Below, piece after piece: positions 33,530-44,081 of a DNA stretch of 53,628 bases. The position numbers and the translations under genes are program-made. The notes beneath the pieces were generated by a model that did not search any database, was not told where the DNA came from, and saw only the letters and a list, made by a program, of their open reading frames with translations. Numbering within the stretch: the first letter of the stretch is position 1; each line of letters opens with the position of its first letter. Location of the stretch: IMG/VR virus record IMGVR_UViG_3300022200_000063, positions 1 to 53,628 of that record. One strand, 5' to 3'. This DNA comes from a virus.

Positions 33530-36500
33530 TATTTACATAATTTTTTAATTAGTTCTCCTGTTTCTTCCATAGTCAGAGCGTCTATTTCTTCAGGAGTTAA
33601 AGTTACGGATTTTTCTTCTTTTAATATATTTTTTAAGTCAGATAACATTTTATCTTCCTCAGTTTCAGTTTGTTTTTCTAAATCAGTTAATTGTTTTTCT
33701 AATTCTCTAATTTGATCTTCAATTTCCTTAACGTTTATTTCTGTACCTTTTTTGACAGCTCTCATATTATGTTCGTTAAGGATAGCTTGTCTTAATGCTA
33801 ATAAATTACCCGCTCCTTTAGCAGTAGGTAATTTGCCAATAAAAATTTTCTTACCTGTAGCTTCGTCTGTATAATAAGCTCTAATGTCCATATTAGAGAC
33901 GTCAGTAGTAGACTCTCTATTATACTCAGTATCAGGTATTTCAAAAGTAGCTTCTCTAATATTAGTTCTTAAATCTTTATTTGATAAAAATTCAGGACTA
34001 TTTACTATAGCAGAATCAAATTCTTTTTCTTTTAAAGGGTGGTCTTTAGGTTTACCACTTTCATCAAATTCATATCCAGATTTTGTAACCTTCTTATCAT
34101 AAATCATAGTGATGAAAACTTCATCAGAATCTGTATCTTCAAATATTTCAGCTACTCTACTATAGTCTACTTCAGGTGACGCTCCTTCTACTGCAGGTTG
34201 ATACTCATCTTCAGAATCTTCAAAAATAGGCCTGTTAAAACTGATTTTCTCTAATTGTTTAATTTTAGCCAGTACCTCTTCAATACTGTTTAGTATCTTA
34301 TAATGGATGGATTCGTCTATTTCTGTTAACTGAATTAAATCATCTACAGATTTAATTCCAGGAACATCCACTCCTTTAGCCTTTAGAGAATTTACAACAG
34401 CGGAAAGTAGTGATGGATATTTATCTAAAAATCTTATTAATTCTCTAATATCATTATTAGATAAATTACCCAAATCGCCTGGTTTTATTTTTTCATATTC
34501 ATTTATTCCTTTAATGATATTTAAATGTACTATAGGATCTAAAGCATCAGAATTTCCAAAAAGAGCGTCGGCCTCTTCTACTGAAGTATTTACTTTAGTA
34601 TTCTTAGTATTTTTAACTTGATCTTTTAAAAGATCTACCATAGCTTCAGCCATTTTTTGAGAATGAACTGCTTTGAGAGTAGCAGTAAATTTAGCTAACT
34701 CTTTTTGTCCTTTAGCCGTAAATAAATTTTCATATAATTTAGCAGCTTGTGCCTTTCGTATTTTTAGATCTTTGATATCCTGAATAGACTGTTTTAAAGT
34801 AGGAGACATCAGACTGTATCTGATAGGATCTGACTTTTTAAATTCTGCTAATATTTCATCTATTTTTTTATTTATAGTTTCTTTAAATTCCGCTCTACCT
34901 GTCTTATCATTTATTCCTGCAAGTTCTACAGCCATACTATCTAAAGAACTCAAATCAATACCTATAGAAGCTCCAGTACCAAATACAGACCCTCCCTTAG
35001 AAGTCTTTTCTATATTTTCGAGAATTTCTGATTCTCTTATTTCTGTATTATCTATTGTCGATCTTAAATAAGCTAATTGCTTGACAAGTCCATCTTGATA
35101 TTCTTTTGGAGTAATTCTTGCAGTTACTTGATTATTAGTGTCTTTATATAAATTAGTAATAAATCTTTGTATTTTTTCTACAACAGTATCTGGATGGTTT
35201 TCCATCAATAACTTAACATTATCAATCTCTTCTACAATTTTTGCAGCACTTGATTCTGCTTTTTCTAAAGCTTTTTTTCTTTGGGCTTCTGTAAATTGGA
35301 ATTCTTTTGAACCGTATACTTCGTTAAACTTAGCTAAAGGAAGCTTTTTGGCGTTCTCTATATCTTGAAAAATAGAATCTACTATACCGAGTTCTGCTCT
35401 GTTATAGATTAAGTCAAACATTTGCTGATGTTCCGAGTTCTTAAATTCAAAGACATCATTATTAACAGCGGCTGCGTCTGCATTTTTTTGAGCCTCTGTT
35501 CTGGTAAAATGAGATTGAAAATTCTTAGCTAAAACAGGATTTTCTTTTTGTTGTAATGTATTCATTTTCGAAGCGAAGGCCCTTGCTTCTCTTGATTGAC
35601 TCCTAAGTTCTCTTATTTCCGATCCTGCCCCACCAAAACTTTGCAGTTTAAGTCTGTATTTACCTTTTGCATTTTGTTTTATTACAGGAAGCTTTAATCC
35701 TAATAATCCCATAGCAGCTCCAATAGAAATAGAAGAAACTCCTTCATCAGAATTTGCAAATTTTCTAGCGGCACCTACTAAAGAATTTATAAAATACACT
35801 TGTTCTTCAGTATTCTGAGCTCCGTACATGTGTCCGTAATAATCTAATAGCCCTTCTTCTAAAGCCCCTTGAGCAAATTCCTCAAATCCTTCTGATATAA
35901 AACCTTTTGTAGCTGCTTTAGTATATCCAAAATATTTTTGTATCCCAAATTCAGAAGCATCTACATTAGCTACTCTTTTACCATTAACAAATCTAGTTCC
36001 TGAAAAAGATTTAGGATCTAAATATTTATAATTTTTTCTAGCTCCGTTAATAGCGGTATTCCAGTTTTTTAAATATAATTTAGGAAATTGTATAAAATTA
36101 GATCCTGCTACTAAAGGTAAATTTATAGTATAAGCCATAAATCCAGCCTCATCGGCTTTTGCTCTATATAGTTTTTCTTGTTGCTCTGTTAAAGGTCCTT
36201 CATGCTGAGATATTAATTCGTTATAAACTCTATCGCTTGTACTACGTCCTATCAAACTATTTTCTAAACTACTAGATCTTAAAGCAGACATGATAGTAGA
36301 ATTAGTTTGAAAAAACTTTGCATAATAAGCTTTAGCTTGAGTGGCTTTTGCTGCATCATCCAGTTTATCTAGACCTTTAAGTACTCTGTAAGATTTTCCA
36401 AACGCTCTTACTGCTTGAGCTTCTAATTTAGCTGTATTAGCTGCTACACTGGCTCCTCCTGTAAATGGAGCAGCGGCTGTAGCCAATAATTCAGTTACTA

Positions 36501-37311
36501 CAGCACCTGCTACAAATGATATTGCAGGAGCCATCTCATCATTAAAAATTTTAACAGGATCAGATCCTACTCTTGTAAAGAAATCTTTTTTGACTGGCTG
36601 TCCAAACTCATCATACTTTATTCCTCCTGTCACAGGATCTATTTCCCAAATATTACTTCCTCCATAAATAAAAGTATATTTATCAATACTTCTATCTACA
36701 TATTCCCAAGCATCAAATGCGGAGTTGTTAAAAAGTTTAGCTGGGTCTAAATTTATAATAGCACTTCCTACTCCATAAATTGCAGGTAATATTCCTAAAA
36801 CATTCCAAGCGGTTTTTCCTATTAATTTACCTGTAGTCTTGCCTAATTCTGTAATCCATCCCTCATTCTCATCTAAATCATCTACAAAGTTTTTTATTGA
36901 TTTATGATAATTCTTTTCTTTATATTTAATAAGATCTTTGAAATCATTTTCAAAATGAATTCCAAAAGTATTAAGGTCTGTTAAGTTGACTAACTTTTGT
37001 CCGTTTTTTCTAATGTAAGCCTCTCTTTCATAAGGATCTGGAATAGCTCTTGCTATATCCACAGGCTGAATAACTTTACGAAGTTTTTCAGTATTAAATA
37101 TAGTAGAACCTGTCAAATGAATGTCCATACCAGCAGTACTAGCATTTCCTACAGCTTTTACTGCCTGTTCTTCTAGAGATTCAGGTTTTTTATATTTTAC
37201 ATTATCGAAGTCTAAAGTATTATCTACTGGATCTGGTATAGTAGAAGGTCCTTTTAATTTGATTTCTTTAGAATCAATTATATCTGATATAGGATTTCTT
37301 TTCTTTGACAT
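33529..37311 (-). CDS. Large cargo/ejection-type protein with hydrophobic segments, 1,260 residues
   Basis: Family not recognised; position and composition suggest an internal virion protein released with the DNA. Residues about 160-190 (A-W-N-V-L-G-I-L-P-A-I-Y-G-V-G-S-A-I) and 262-290 (I-S-F-V-A-G-A-V-V-T-E-L-L-A-T-A-A-A) are long enough to insert in a membrane, and a third weaker stretch lies near 530 (G-A-A-M-G-L-L-G). The middle is Ala-rich helix. The C-terminal 80 residues are a strong coiled coil (E-I-E-D-Q-I-R-E-L-E-K-Q-L). Hydrophobic patches inside a soluble protein fit pore-forming ejection proteins as known for podophages such as T7 gp14-16. That role is inferred. It is followed directly by the ferritin gene. 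Confidence 0.55.
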   Translation of the reverse strand: MSKKRNPISDIIDSKEIKLKGPSTIPDPVDNTLDFDNVKYKKPESLEEQAVKAVGNASTAGMDIHLTGSTIFNTEKLRKVIQPVDIARAIPDPYEREAYIRKNGQKLVNLTDLNTFGIHFENDFKDLIKYKEKNYHKSIKNFVDDLDENEGWITELGKTTGKLIGKTAWNVLGILPAIYGVGSAIINLDPAKLFNNSAFDAWEYVDRSIDKYTFIYGGSNIWEIDPVTGGIKYDEFGQPVKKDFFTRVGSDPVKIFNDEMAPAISFVAGAVVTELLATAAAPFTGGASVAANTAKLEAQAVRAFGKSYRVLKGLDKLDDAAKATQAKAYYAKFFQTNSTIMSALRSSSLENSLIGRSTSDRVYNELISQHEGPLTEQQEKLYRAKADEAGFMAYTINLPLVAGSNFIQFPKLYLKNWNTAINGARKNYKYLDPKSFSGTRFVNGKRVANVDASEFGIQKYFGYTKAATKGFISEGFEEFAQGALEEGLLDYYGHMYGAQNTEEQVYFINSLVGAARKFANSDEGVSSISIGAAMGLLGLKLPVIKQNAKGKYRLKLQSFGGAGSEIRELRSQSREARAFASKMNTLQQKENPVLAKNFQSHFTRTEAQKNADAAAVNNDVFEFKNSEHQQMFDLIYNRAELGIVDSIFQDIENAKKLPLAKFNEVYGSKEFQFTEAQRKKALEKAESSAAKIVEEIDNVKLLMENHPDTVVEKIQRFITNLYKDTNNQVTARITPKEYQDGLVKQLAYLRSTIDNTEIRESEILENIEKTSKGGSVFGTGASIGIDLSSLDSMAVELAGINDKTGRAEFKETINKKIDEILAEFKKSDPIRYSLMSPTLKQSIQDIKDLKIRKAQAAKLYENLFTAKGQKELAKFTATLKAVHSQKMAEAMVDLLKDQVKNTKNTKVNTSVEEADALFGNSDALDPIVHLNIIKGINEYEKIKPGDLGNLSNNDIRELIRFLDKYPSLLSAVVNSLKAKGVDVPGIKSVDDLIQLTEIDESIHYKILNSIEEVLAKIKQLEKISFNRPIFEDSEDEYQPAVEGASPEVDYSRVAEIFEDTDSDEVFITMIYDKKVTKSGYEFDESGKPKDHPLKEKEFDSAIVNSPEFLSNKDLRTNIREATFEIPDTEYNRESTTDVSNMDIRAYYTDEATGKKIFIGKLPTAKGAGNLLALRQAILNEHNMRAVKKGTEINVKEIEDQIRELEKQLTDLEKQTETEEDKMLSDLKNILKEEKSVTLTPEEIDALTMEETGELIKKLCK

Positions 37312-37326
37312 ATTGTAAAGATAAGA

Positions 37327-40300
37327 TTATTTAAGATTTTGACTTAATCTTTTAGCTAAATCTATACTTGTAAATGCAGGAATAACATCTTGTTTGCCTA
37401 AAGAAGGAATAAATCTACTTGGCCCAGTTCCCCACATCAAATCCAAAGCTCTCATATTTTGAGCATATCCTCCATTAGAAGAAGATAAGTTTACAATTGT
37501 ATAAGGAACTTCTCCCCCTTCAGATAATAGTTGTCCTGATTCATCTAGGTTAACCTGATATATTTGAGCATCTACACTCTTACTTCTATTGTTATAAGCA
37601 TAAACTATCTTGAATCCTGTATAAGAACCATCTTCGTTTCTCTTAAATGTAGCAGGTTGATGCTCTAAAGTCAAACTTGTTTTGCCATTCTTATTACCAT
37701 ACTCCATCATTTTAGTTAATGTAGTAGCACCTTCAAAGTATTCCTTCTGAACTTCTCCATCTACTAAGTTCAAATTAGCGTATGTATGAATACTATTTCC
37801 TAAAAGCTCTTCTGCTCTTGCATTAGGATAACCTGACCGTTCTCCTTCAATGATATTATTGACAGATTTAGTTACATTTTCATGATATTTTAAATCTGAT
37901 ATTCCTTTTCCATTTACATAATGGGTAGTATTATCTACAGCTACAATTAAATTTGTAGGATACTTTTGTCTAAACGATTGTAAGTAACTGTCTTTTTCAT
38001 TTTTAGTTAACTTATTCCAATCCTCATTACTAAGATTTTTAGCCTTTTTAATAGCGGAAATTGCGTCTGCATCGGTAGTACTAGTATTAGTATACTGTAA
38101 TAAAACTTTTTCAGTATCACCGTCTTTAATTGTTTTTAATAATATAGGTTGACCATAATACTTAGCAAGTTCCAAATCTTTAGGATAACCTTCTTCTCCT
38201 GGGCTCACCGTTTCTACAGAGTCTCCAGAAAATTTAGTGACAATAGAAATACCCTGATGGGCATTATTAATATTAGCTTTTATATAATCTACTAATTCAT
38301 GTAACTTACCCCCTGTCCAATTCTTTAAACTATCGTCTATAGCGATTCCTGGAGTAGTCATAGTAGCTTGGTTTTTATAAACCATTTGAATTCTTTTCTG
38401 AAGTTTATTCAACATTGGAGTAATAGCTTGATTCTGCAATTGTTGAACCTCTTGTCTGTCCATTTCAAGTTGCCCTAAATTTGTAAATTCTTGATTTATA
38501 TCTCCAGTACTTCTACTTATTGCTTGAGGTAATAAACTCAATCGTTTCTTACTTTCTAAACCTATTCTTTCCCAAGCTCTATCGAAATCTCCAGATTTAA
38601 CTTCTTTTACTAACTCAGGATCATAATCTACATCACTCTCAGATAATCCGTTAATAGTTTCAAGTAGATACATATTAACAGGATTCATTATAGCTTCTTT
38701 CTCTTCTTTTAGTTTATAGATAGTTTGATTATTATTAATTATTTCAGCTTTAATTCTTTCCTGTTCTGCACCTGTAGCACTTGATACTTGATCTTCTAGT
38801 ATTTTATTATTAGCTTGAAGGTCTTCTATCTTATCATTATAAGTATTATTAAACTTATTTATTTTATGATAAACCTTAGCATTACTGAGTTGATTATCCA
38901 CCAATTCTCTATCTGCTTCAGATATCTCATCATTGTTAACCCACTCACTAAATTTAACAGGTTTTTCTCCTGGTTGTACATTTACATCGTAGAATATGGG
39001 AATATCCTCTATTTCAGATAACCACTCTTCTTCTACTTCTGGGTCAGTAATAAAGCTGAAGAAATCTTTATTACCAAAGTTTTCTTTAGCAAATTCCGAG
39101 CTCACTTCTCCAGGAGAATATGATTGATTTATGTCTCCATCTGAAGTAGTAACACTTTGACTTACTACATTAACAGTGCTGTTTTCTAAATCATCATTAG
39201 TGATTTTATTTGAACCAGAAGAACCATTTCCTACATTATCTGTATAAGGAGTCAGTGATTTTTTAGATTTCATAAAATCAAAAATATCAGCACTTGTACC
39301 AGAGTATCCTAAAATTTTTCCTGTAATATAGTCAGCCTCAAATATCGCTTTACTAAGATTTTCTAACTTTTCTGGATCTCCTCCAGTAGCAGTAATCTGA
39401 TTAAATTCTTGATTATATTGTTGTTTACTATCTTCTAGTTTTCCAATTAAATCGGAGAAATATTTTTTCTCTTCGTCTGTTTTAGCTTTTTCTAATCCTG
39501 CTCTAGCATTATTTAAATCAGAATCTATAGAATTTAAATAATTTATTATAATGCCTTCTGCATATCTTCTTCTACCGTCAGGACCTCCCATACTTCGAGA
39601 GTTTACATAATACTCATCTCTTGCATTATCTCTTAAAGAATTTTTAAAATAATCAGACTGAGCTAAGTGTTTATATAATTCTGAATGTAATTGATCTTTA
39701 TTTTTCCACTCTTCTTGAACTGTTGTTTTAAGTCTTTCTCGTGTATCAGCATCTAACCATGTCCAACCAGAAATAGTATCTTGAGCTATTTCCCATGAAG
39801 GAGCCGCCTTAGAAAGTTCTTCTGTCTTTTCCATTAATTCTTTTTCTCTATCTATATTTCTAGGAGAGGAGTCAAAAGAATTATAAGAGCCAGTACTTCT
39901 ATCATAAGCAGCTCCTCCCTTTTCAGCATACTCTCCTAAAACTCTTTGTTCCCAATTTTTAAATCTAGTTTCGTCGAGATCCTCTTTTTCCACCATCTTT
40001 CTCATAATCTCTCTATCTTCTGAAAATTGTGCTTTTCTTTGTCGATATAAAGCAATTTCAGGATCAGAGTTGTAGATCTTATTTAGCCTTCTTAATTCTT
40101 TAGCAGCATTTCTGTAGTCTTTATCCTTTAATAGATTAGTTGTAAGTCCTTCTTTAAATTGATCAAATTCAGCACTAATTTGTTGAGCTCTTTCTGCATC
40201 TGCAGGCAATGTAGAAAAATCAAAAGCAGCCTCATCTATGACTTGTTGTGTTAAGTCATAAGTTTGTTGCATTTGAGATAAAGGTGCTGCAAACATTGTA

Positions 40301-40368
40301 AAGTCTACAGAACTTGGTGTATATTTAGCAGGAGTATATCCTTGAAATTTTGGACTTCCGTTCGGCAT
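37327..40368 (-). CDS. Large helical virion protein, 1,013 residues
   Basis: Not recognised as an enzyme. The N-terminus is Pro/Tyr-rich (P-K-F-Q-G-Y-T-P-A-K-Y-T-P), followed by long charged helices with coiled-coil character to about residue 320, then a Ser/Thr/Asn-rich acidic centre and a mixed C-terminal half. No membrane segment or signal peptide. It lies in the block between the GH19 protein and the hydrophobic 1,260-residue protein, with only one base separating it from the former. In crAss-like phages genes in this place encode proteins packed in the capsid or tail as cargo. Confidence 0.55.
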   Translation of the reverse strand: MPNGSPKFQGYTPAKYTPSSVDFTMFAAPLSQMQQTYDLTQQVIDEAAFDFSTLPADAERAQQISAEFDQFKEGLTTNLLKDKDYRNAAKELRRLNKIYNSDPEIALYRQRKAQFSEDREIMRKMVEKEDLDETRFKNWEQRVLGEYAEKGGAAYDRSTGSYNSFDSSPRNIDREKELMEKTEELSKAAPSWEIAQDTISGWTWLDADTRERLKTTVQEEWKNKDQLHSELYKHLAQSDYFKNSLRDNARDEYYVNSRSMGGPDGRRRYAEGIIINYLNSIDSDLNNARAGLEKAKTDEEKKYFSDLIGKLEDSKQQYNQEFNQITATGGDPEKLENLSKAIFEADYITGKILGYSGTSADIFDFMKSKKSLTPYTDNVGNGSSGSNKITNDDLENSTVNVVSQSVTTSDGDINQSYSPGEVSSEFAKENFGNKDFFSFITDPEVEEEWLSEIEDIPIFYDVNVQPGEKPVKFSEWVNNDEISEADRELVDNQLSNAKVYHKINKFNNTYNDKIEDLQANNKILEDQVSSATGAEQERIKAEIINNNQTIYKLKEEKEAIMNPVNMYLLETINGLSESDVDYDPELVKEVKSGDFDRAWERIGLESKKRLSLLPQAISRSTGDINQEFTNLGQLEMDRQEVQQLQNQAITPMLNKLQKRIQMVYKNQATMTTPGIAIDDSLKNWTGGKLHELVDYIKANINNAHQGISIVTKFSGDSVETVSPGEEGYPKDLELAKYYGQPILLKTIKDGDTEKVLLQYTNTSTTDADAISAIKKAKNLSNEDWNKLTKNEKDSYLQSFRQKYPTNLIVAVDNTTHYVNGKGISDLKYHENVTKSVNNIIEGERSGYPNARAEELLGNSIHTYANLNLVDGEVQKEYFEGATTLTKMMEYGNKNGKTSLTLEHQPATFKRNEDGSYTGFKIVYAYNNRSKSVDAQIYQVNLDESGQLLSEGGEVPYTIVNLSSSNGGYAQNMRALDLMWGTGPSRFIPSLGKQDVIPAFTSIDLAKRLSQNLK

Positions 40369-40369
40369 C

Positions 40370-43300
40370 TTAATCTTTTTTATTAAGCAAATTTACAAAT
40401 TGTTTTCCTAAAGAGTTGTATTTCAACTGATAGTCAGGAGCCATCATATTAGTATACGCTAGTCCCATTTTGTTAGCTTCCATCTGTTGACCTATAGCTC
40501 CTATGTCTGACATACCTTGTGCTAACATTGCTTGTTGTGCAAATTTCTGTGCCATATTAAGTTGGTCTGCGGCTTGTGTAGACATGGTTTTCATTTGTGC
40601 ATTTTGTGCAGAAGTCTGATAATCCAACATAGCCTGTCTGTTTTCCTGCTCTTGGATATTTTTAGCAAATCCTTCTTGCATACGTCCGTAAGTACTTGCT
40701 AAATTAGCAGCATAAGCTCCAGGATTTCCAGCACCTCTTAAGCCTTTTTGGAGTCCTGAGTATAATCTACGTCCTTCTTTATTAGCCTCAGAGTAATCGA
40801 ACTGAGGAGCTTCTAATGGATTATAGTATCTATCAGCACTAGTTTGTTCTGGATTTTGCAATCCTTGATATATATTATAAGCAGCAGGAGCCATAGATAA
40901 AACACTTCCTATTCCTTGATTATAATCAAGTTCTTTAAGCTGACCCTCTTGAGGTCCTTGCTTAATTACATTATTATTTGAGTTATTTCCCTGACTAAGA
41001 TATCCCAAAGCAGTATTAAAATCCATTTGGCCTGGGACATTAGAAGCTCCTAACATTGAGTTTACTCCCGAAAAAGCAGTTTGAAATGGATTACCATTAT
41101 CAAACATATTTCCTCCATATTTAAAAGAAATAGGTTCTCCTGTAGAAGTAACTCCGTAATTAGTTCTATATTCTGGAGCAACGTATCCTGGAGGATTGGC
41201 TAAATCTTCTGTAGATAATTTAATTCCTAATTCTTGAGACTTCTTAATCAAAGCATTTTCTACAGTACTAAGGTCTTTTTTCCAAACATCAAAAGATTTT
41301 TTATTACCTCTCTGTGAAGCGTAAGGACTTTGAGATAATATATCTTTTCTTCTAGAAAGTAGTTTTTCTAATTCTGGCGGATATGGACCTCCTTCTCCTC
41401 TAGTTCCTCCATTTCTTTGTACATTAGGAGCACTTATACCTGCTTCTTCTTCTGTGAATACAGGAACTCCCTGAGTATAAGGTTGCAAATATCCTGCTGG
41501 TAATGACCACTGTTGGCCTGTTTCAGGATCTTTATATGTAGTCATTTTGACTTTTTTAGGCAAGCCTAATTCTTGTCTCTTTTTTACAGCGTCTAGATAA
41601 GAATCTTTATAAAAATTCCACCCAGGATTATTTACTCCTTGATAAGTTCTTTCGCCTGTTTCAGGATTGAGAGTTCCTGTCCAACCATATTTATAATCAA
41701 GTAACCTTTGACTTGCTTCTGGCAACTCGTAAAATCCTACATCTTTATCTCCTAATTTATAAGTTTTAGTTCTGTATTCAGGTTCTGTTACAGGTTCTCC
41801 TGGACCACCATTTCCAAATTGTTGAGAGTTAGTAATATTTCCTAACATACCTCCTATTCCTGGAACAGCAGCAGACGCTCCTCCTAAAGCAACTTCTCCT
41901 AAAACGTCTCCTATATTTGCGTTTGTACCCACATTTTGCAGACCTGCTCCCACAGCTCCCATACCTGCTCCTACAAGAGTTCCTACTCCAGGAATCATAG
42001 AAGCTAAACCAGAGGCTGCTTTAAGTCCTGTACCTATACCTCTCATAACTCCTCCAAAATCATACATAGTACCCCCATAAGTCATAGGCATCATACCCAT
42101 CTCAGGAGCCATTGGTTGCCCTTCCATGCCTCCTTGTTCAGCCATCATTTGTTGTTCCATCATCATCTGCTCTTCTGGAGAAGGGCCTTGAGGCTGATTT
42201 GAGGCCATTAAAGCTTGCATGTACTCAGGATATTCTTCATTAAGTTTTGTAATTTCTTTTAAGAATTTATCTTCTTTCTTTTGAGCGTCTTTAGCATTTT
42301 GCATTTCAGTAAGTTCTTTATGAGCTGAGATAAATCCTGCAAGCTCTCTGTTTTTAGAATTTTCTTCGATATGATCTCCAACTCTTTTTGAATCAAGTCT
42401 TAGGATTTCTCTACCGATTTTATTTAATTTCTTTCCTACGTACTTATTAGGAATATTATATTTAGTAGCAATCTCTTTAGTCATTACCATATCATCATTA
42501 TTAGTAATGATAAAGTCTTCTCCTGTAGAAGGATCTTTAACTTTTAATTCCCCCTCTTCTACAAGATTAGGTTGACCATTTTTGCCAATTCCTTGTGGAA
42601 TTCCTCCTAATGGATTTTCTTCATGAGTACCGCCTTCTCCAAACTCTGTAATAGGCATACTCATTTGGCCTCCATCATTAAAAATAATTCCTCCATATTT
42701 AAACTGTGGGGCTCCTCTTTGCAAGAGTTGGTCTAATCCTGCAATCTTATTTTCAGAAAGATTAAAATCTCTTGAACTTAGATAATCAGGTTGATTTGCA
42801 TTTTGTTGATAATACTGAGAAATTAAACCTTGAGTATTATCAGCTTCAAAAACTCCTACAGGAGTAATTTGAGGGGACAGGTAAGAGATGTTTCCTTTAT
42901 TTTTATTTTCAGGATTAGTAGTTTGAGGAGTATTTTTATTTTGAACTGTAGGAATAGAAGTAGTAGGCTGACCTGTTGTATTAGCTGGTTTAAAATTAGT
43001 AGTAGCAAACTGATATCCTTTAGCAGTATTTAGTCTTTTATTAATTACTTCTTCAGAAGGCATTTTACCAAAACCTGCATTAGCCCTTGTAAGAAGATAA
43101 GCAGCATCTTCTATATTATTTATATTATTATAATCTACATAAGGAGTTAAATCCTGATATTGAGGTTTATTAAGATCTAGTCTAGACAATGTCTGCATCC
43201 TTCTTTTCATAAAAACTGCAGCCACCTTTGCTTGTATTTGAGGATCTATATCTAATAGTTCAGGATTATTTACCAAATCTACTCCTATTTCATCGCCTAT

Positions 43301-44080
43301 TTCTTTATAGCTTCCTTTTCCTGTGAGTTGATTAAATCCTCTTCCCCTATAAATCCAACCTTCTTCTGGACTCTCATTTCCTAATTTTTTCCCATATACA
43401 AATCCTGCTAACTTTTTTGGATTTTTAGCATACTCTTCTGCAAGTTTATTATAATAATTTTTCCCCTCACCTTTAGGAACAGCTTTCCCTGTAGTGGAAA
43501 ATGCATCCCAAATTTCAGGTAATCTCTCTTTAGAATAATTCATATTCTCTGGAGTTCCTCTTAATCCTCCTTCAGACATAATGATGGCCATCATTGCTTG
43601 TTGCATATAAGGATTGGTGATTCCTGCAGAATTTAATTCTTGAATAATCAAATCTTCTACTTCTGCTTGTGAACCATAACTCTTTTTTACAGTATGTACT
43701 GGGGTAGCATTTTTATTCAATACAGCAGTACGCTTTTCTACATCTCCTTGAGATAGTTTATGATACGTGTTATTAATATTCTTATACCAAACTCCATCTT
43801 GTAGTTTATACTTAACTCCATTATAAGTATACAGACCATCTTTAGGACCACCGTTACCAAAAGTATTAGCAGGAATCTCTGAGGTGTTTCTAAAAATAGG
43901 TGTACCCGAAGATGGATAGTTCCAAGTAGGAATATTAGGTACGCCTCCATTAGCATGTTTAACAGCTTTAGGTTTACCTCCAATACTAACAGACTGGTGT
44001 CCAGGAGTCTTAGCAAATTCTCCTGAAGCATGTCCGTAAGCTAACCAAGCTTTATAGGCCTTATTACTTTTAAAATCCAT
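40370..44080 (-). CDS. Multidomain virion protein with GH19 muramidase domain
   Basis: About 1,236 residues from ATG 44080, which lies one base after the muzzle gene stop; an ATG at 44101 is less likely. Domains in order: a short head (A-W-L-A-Y-G-H-A-S-G-E-F-A), then at about 120-290 a GH19-type lysozyme/chitinase fold. The latter has S-E-G-G-L (catalytic Glu170), E-N-M-N-Y-S, W-I-Y-R-G-R-G-F-N-Q-L-T-G and a Q-A-K-V-A-A helix. Next is a conserved G-G-T-H-E-E-N-P-L-G-G-I-P block, a Met/Gln-rich stretch, a Gly/Ala hydrophobic segment (M-I-P-G-V-G-T-L-V-G-A-G-M-G-A-V-G), and three Y-G-G motifs. It probably opens peptidoglycan and the inner membrane during DNA entry. That role is inferred. Confidence 0.72.
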   Translation of the reverse strand: MDFKSNKAYKAWLAYGHASGEFAKTPGHQSVSIGGKPKAVKHANGGVPNIPTWNYPSSGTPIFRNTSEIPANTFGNGGPKDGLYTYNGVKYKLQDGVWYKNINNTYHKLSQGDVEKRTAVLNKNATPVHTVKKSYGSQAEVEDLIIQELNSAGITNPYMQQAMMAIIMSEGGLRGTPENMNYSKERLPEIWDAFSTTGKAVPKGEGKNYYNKLAEEYAKNPKKLAGFVYGKKLGNESPEEGWIYRGRGFNQLTGKGSYKEIGDEIGVDLVNNPELLDIDPQIQAKVAAVFMKRRMQTLSRLDLNKPQYQDLTPYVDYNNINNIEDAAYLLTRANAGFGKMPSEEVINKRLNTAKGYQFATTNFKPANTTGQPTTSIPTVQNKNTPQTTNPENKNKGNISYLSPQITPVGVFEADNTQGLISQYYQQNANQPDYLSSRDFNLSENKIAGLDQLLQRGAPQFKYGGIIFNDGGQMSMPITEFGEGGTHEENPLGGIPQGIGKNGQPNLVEEGELKVKDPSTGEDFIITNNDDMVMTKEIATKYNIPNKYVGKKLNKIGREILRLDSKRVGDHIEENSKNRELAGFISAHKELTEMQNAKDAQKKEDKFLKEITKLNEEYPEYMQALMASNQPQGPSPEEQMMMEQQMMAEQGGMEGQPMAPEMGMMPMTYGGTMYDFGGVMRGIGTGLKAASGLASMIPGVGTLVGAGMGAVGAGLQNVGTNANIGDVLGEVALGGASAAVPGIGGMLGNITNSQQFGNGGPGEPVTEPEYRTKTYKLGDKDVGFYELPEASQRLLDYKYGWTGTLNPETGERTYQGVNNPGWNFYKDSYLDAVKKRQELGLPKKVKMTTYKDPETGQQWSLPAGYLQPYTQGVPVFTEEEAGISAPNVQRNGGTRGEGGPYPPELEKLLSRRKDILSQSPYASQRGNKKSFDVWKKDLSTVENALIKKSQELGIKLSTEDLANPPGYVAPEYRTNYGVTSTGEPISFKYGGNMFDNGNPFQTAFSGVNSMLGASNVPGQMDFNTALGYLSQGNNSNNNVIKQGPQEGQLKELDYNQGIGSVLSMAPAAYNIYQGLQNPEQTSADRYYNPLEAPQFDYSEANKEGRRLYSGLQKGLRGAGNPGAYAANLASTYGRMQEGFAKNIQEQENRQAMLDYQTSAQNAQMKTMSTQAADQLNMAQKFAQQAMLAQGMSDIGAIGQQMEANKMGLAYTNMMAPDYQLKYNSLGKQFVNLLNKKD

Positions 44081-44081
44081 T

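Noticed and set aside
43738-44031. Leu-rich open frame in another frame of the GH19 protein gene
   Set aside because: It is fully inside a supported gene, and its composition reflects a shifted reading frame rather than a membrane protein.
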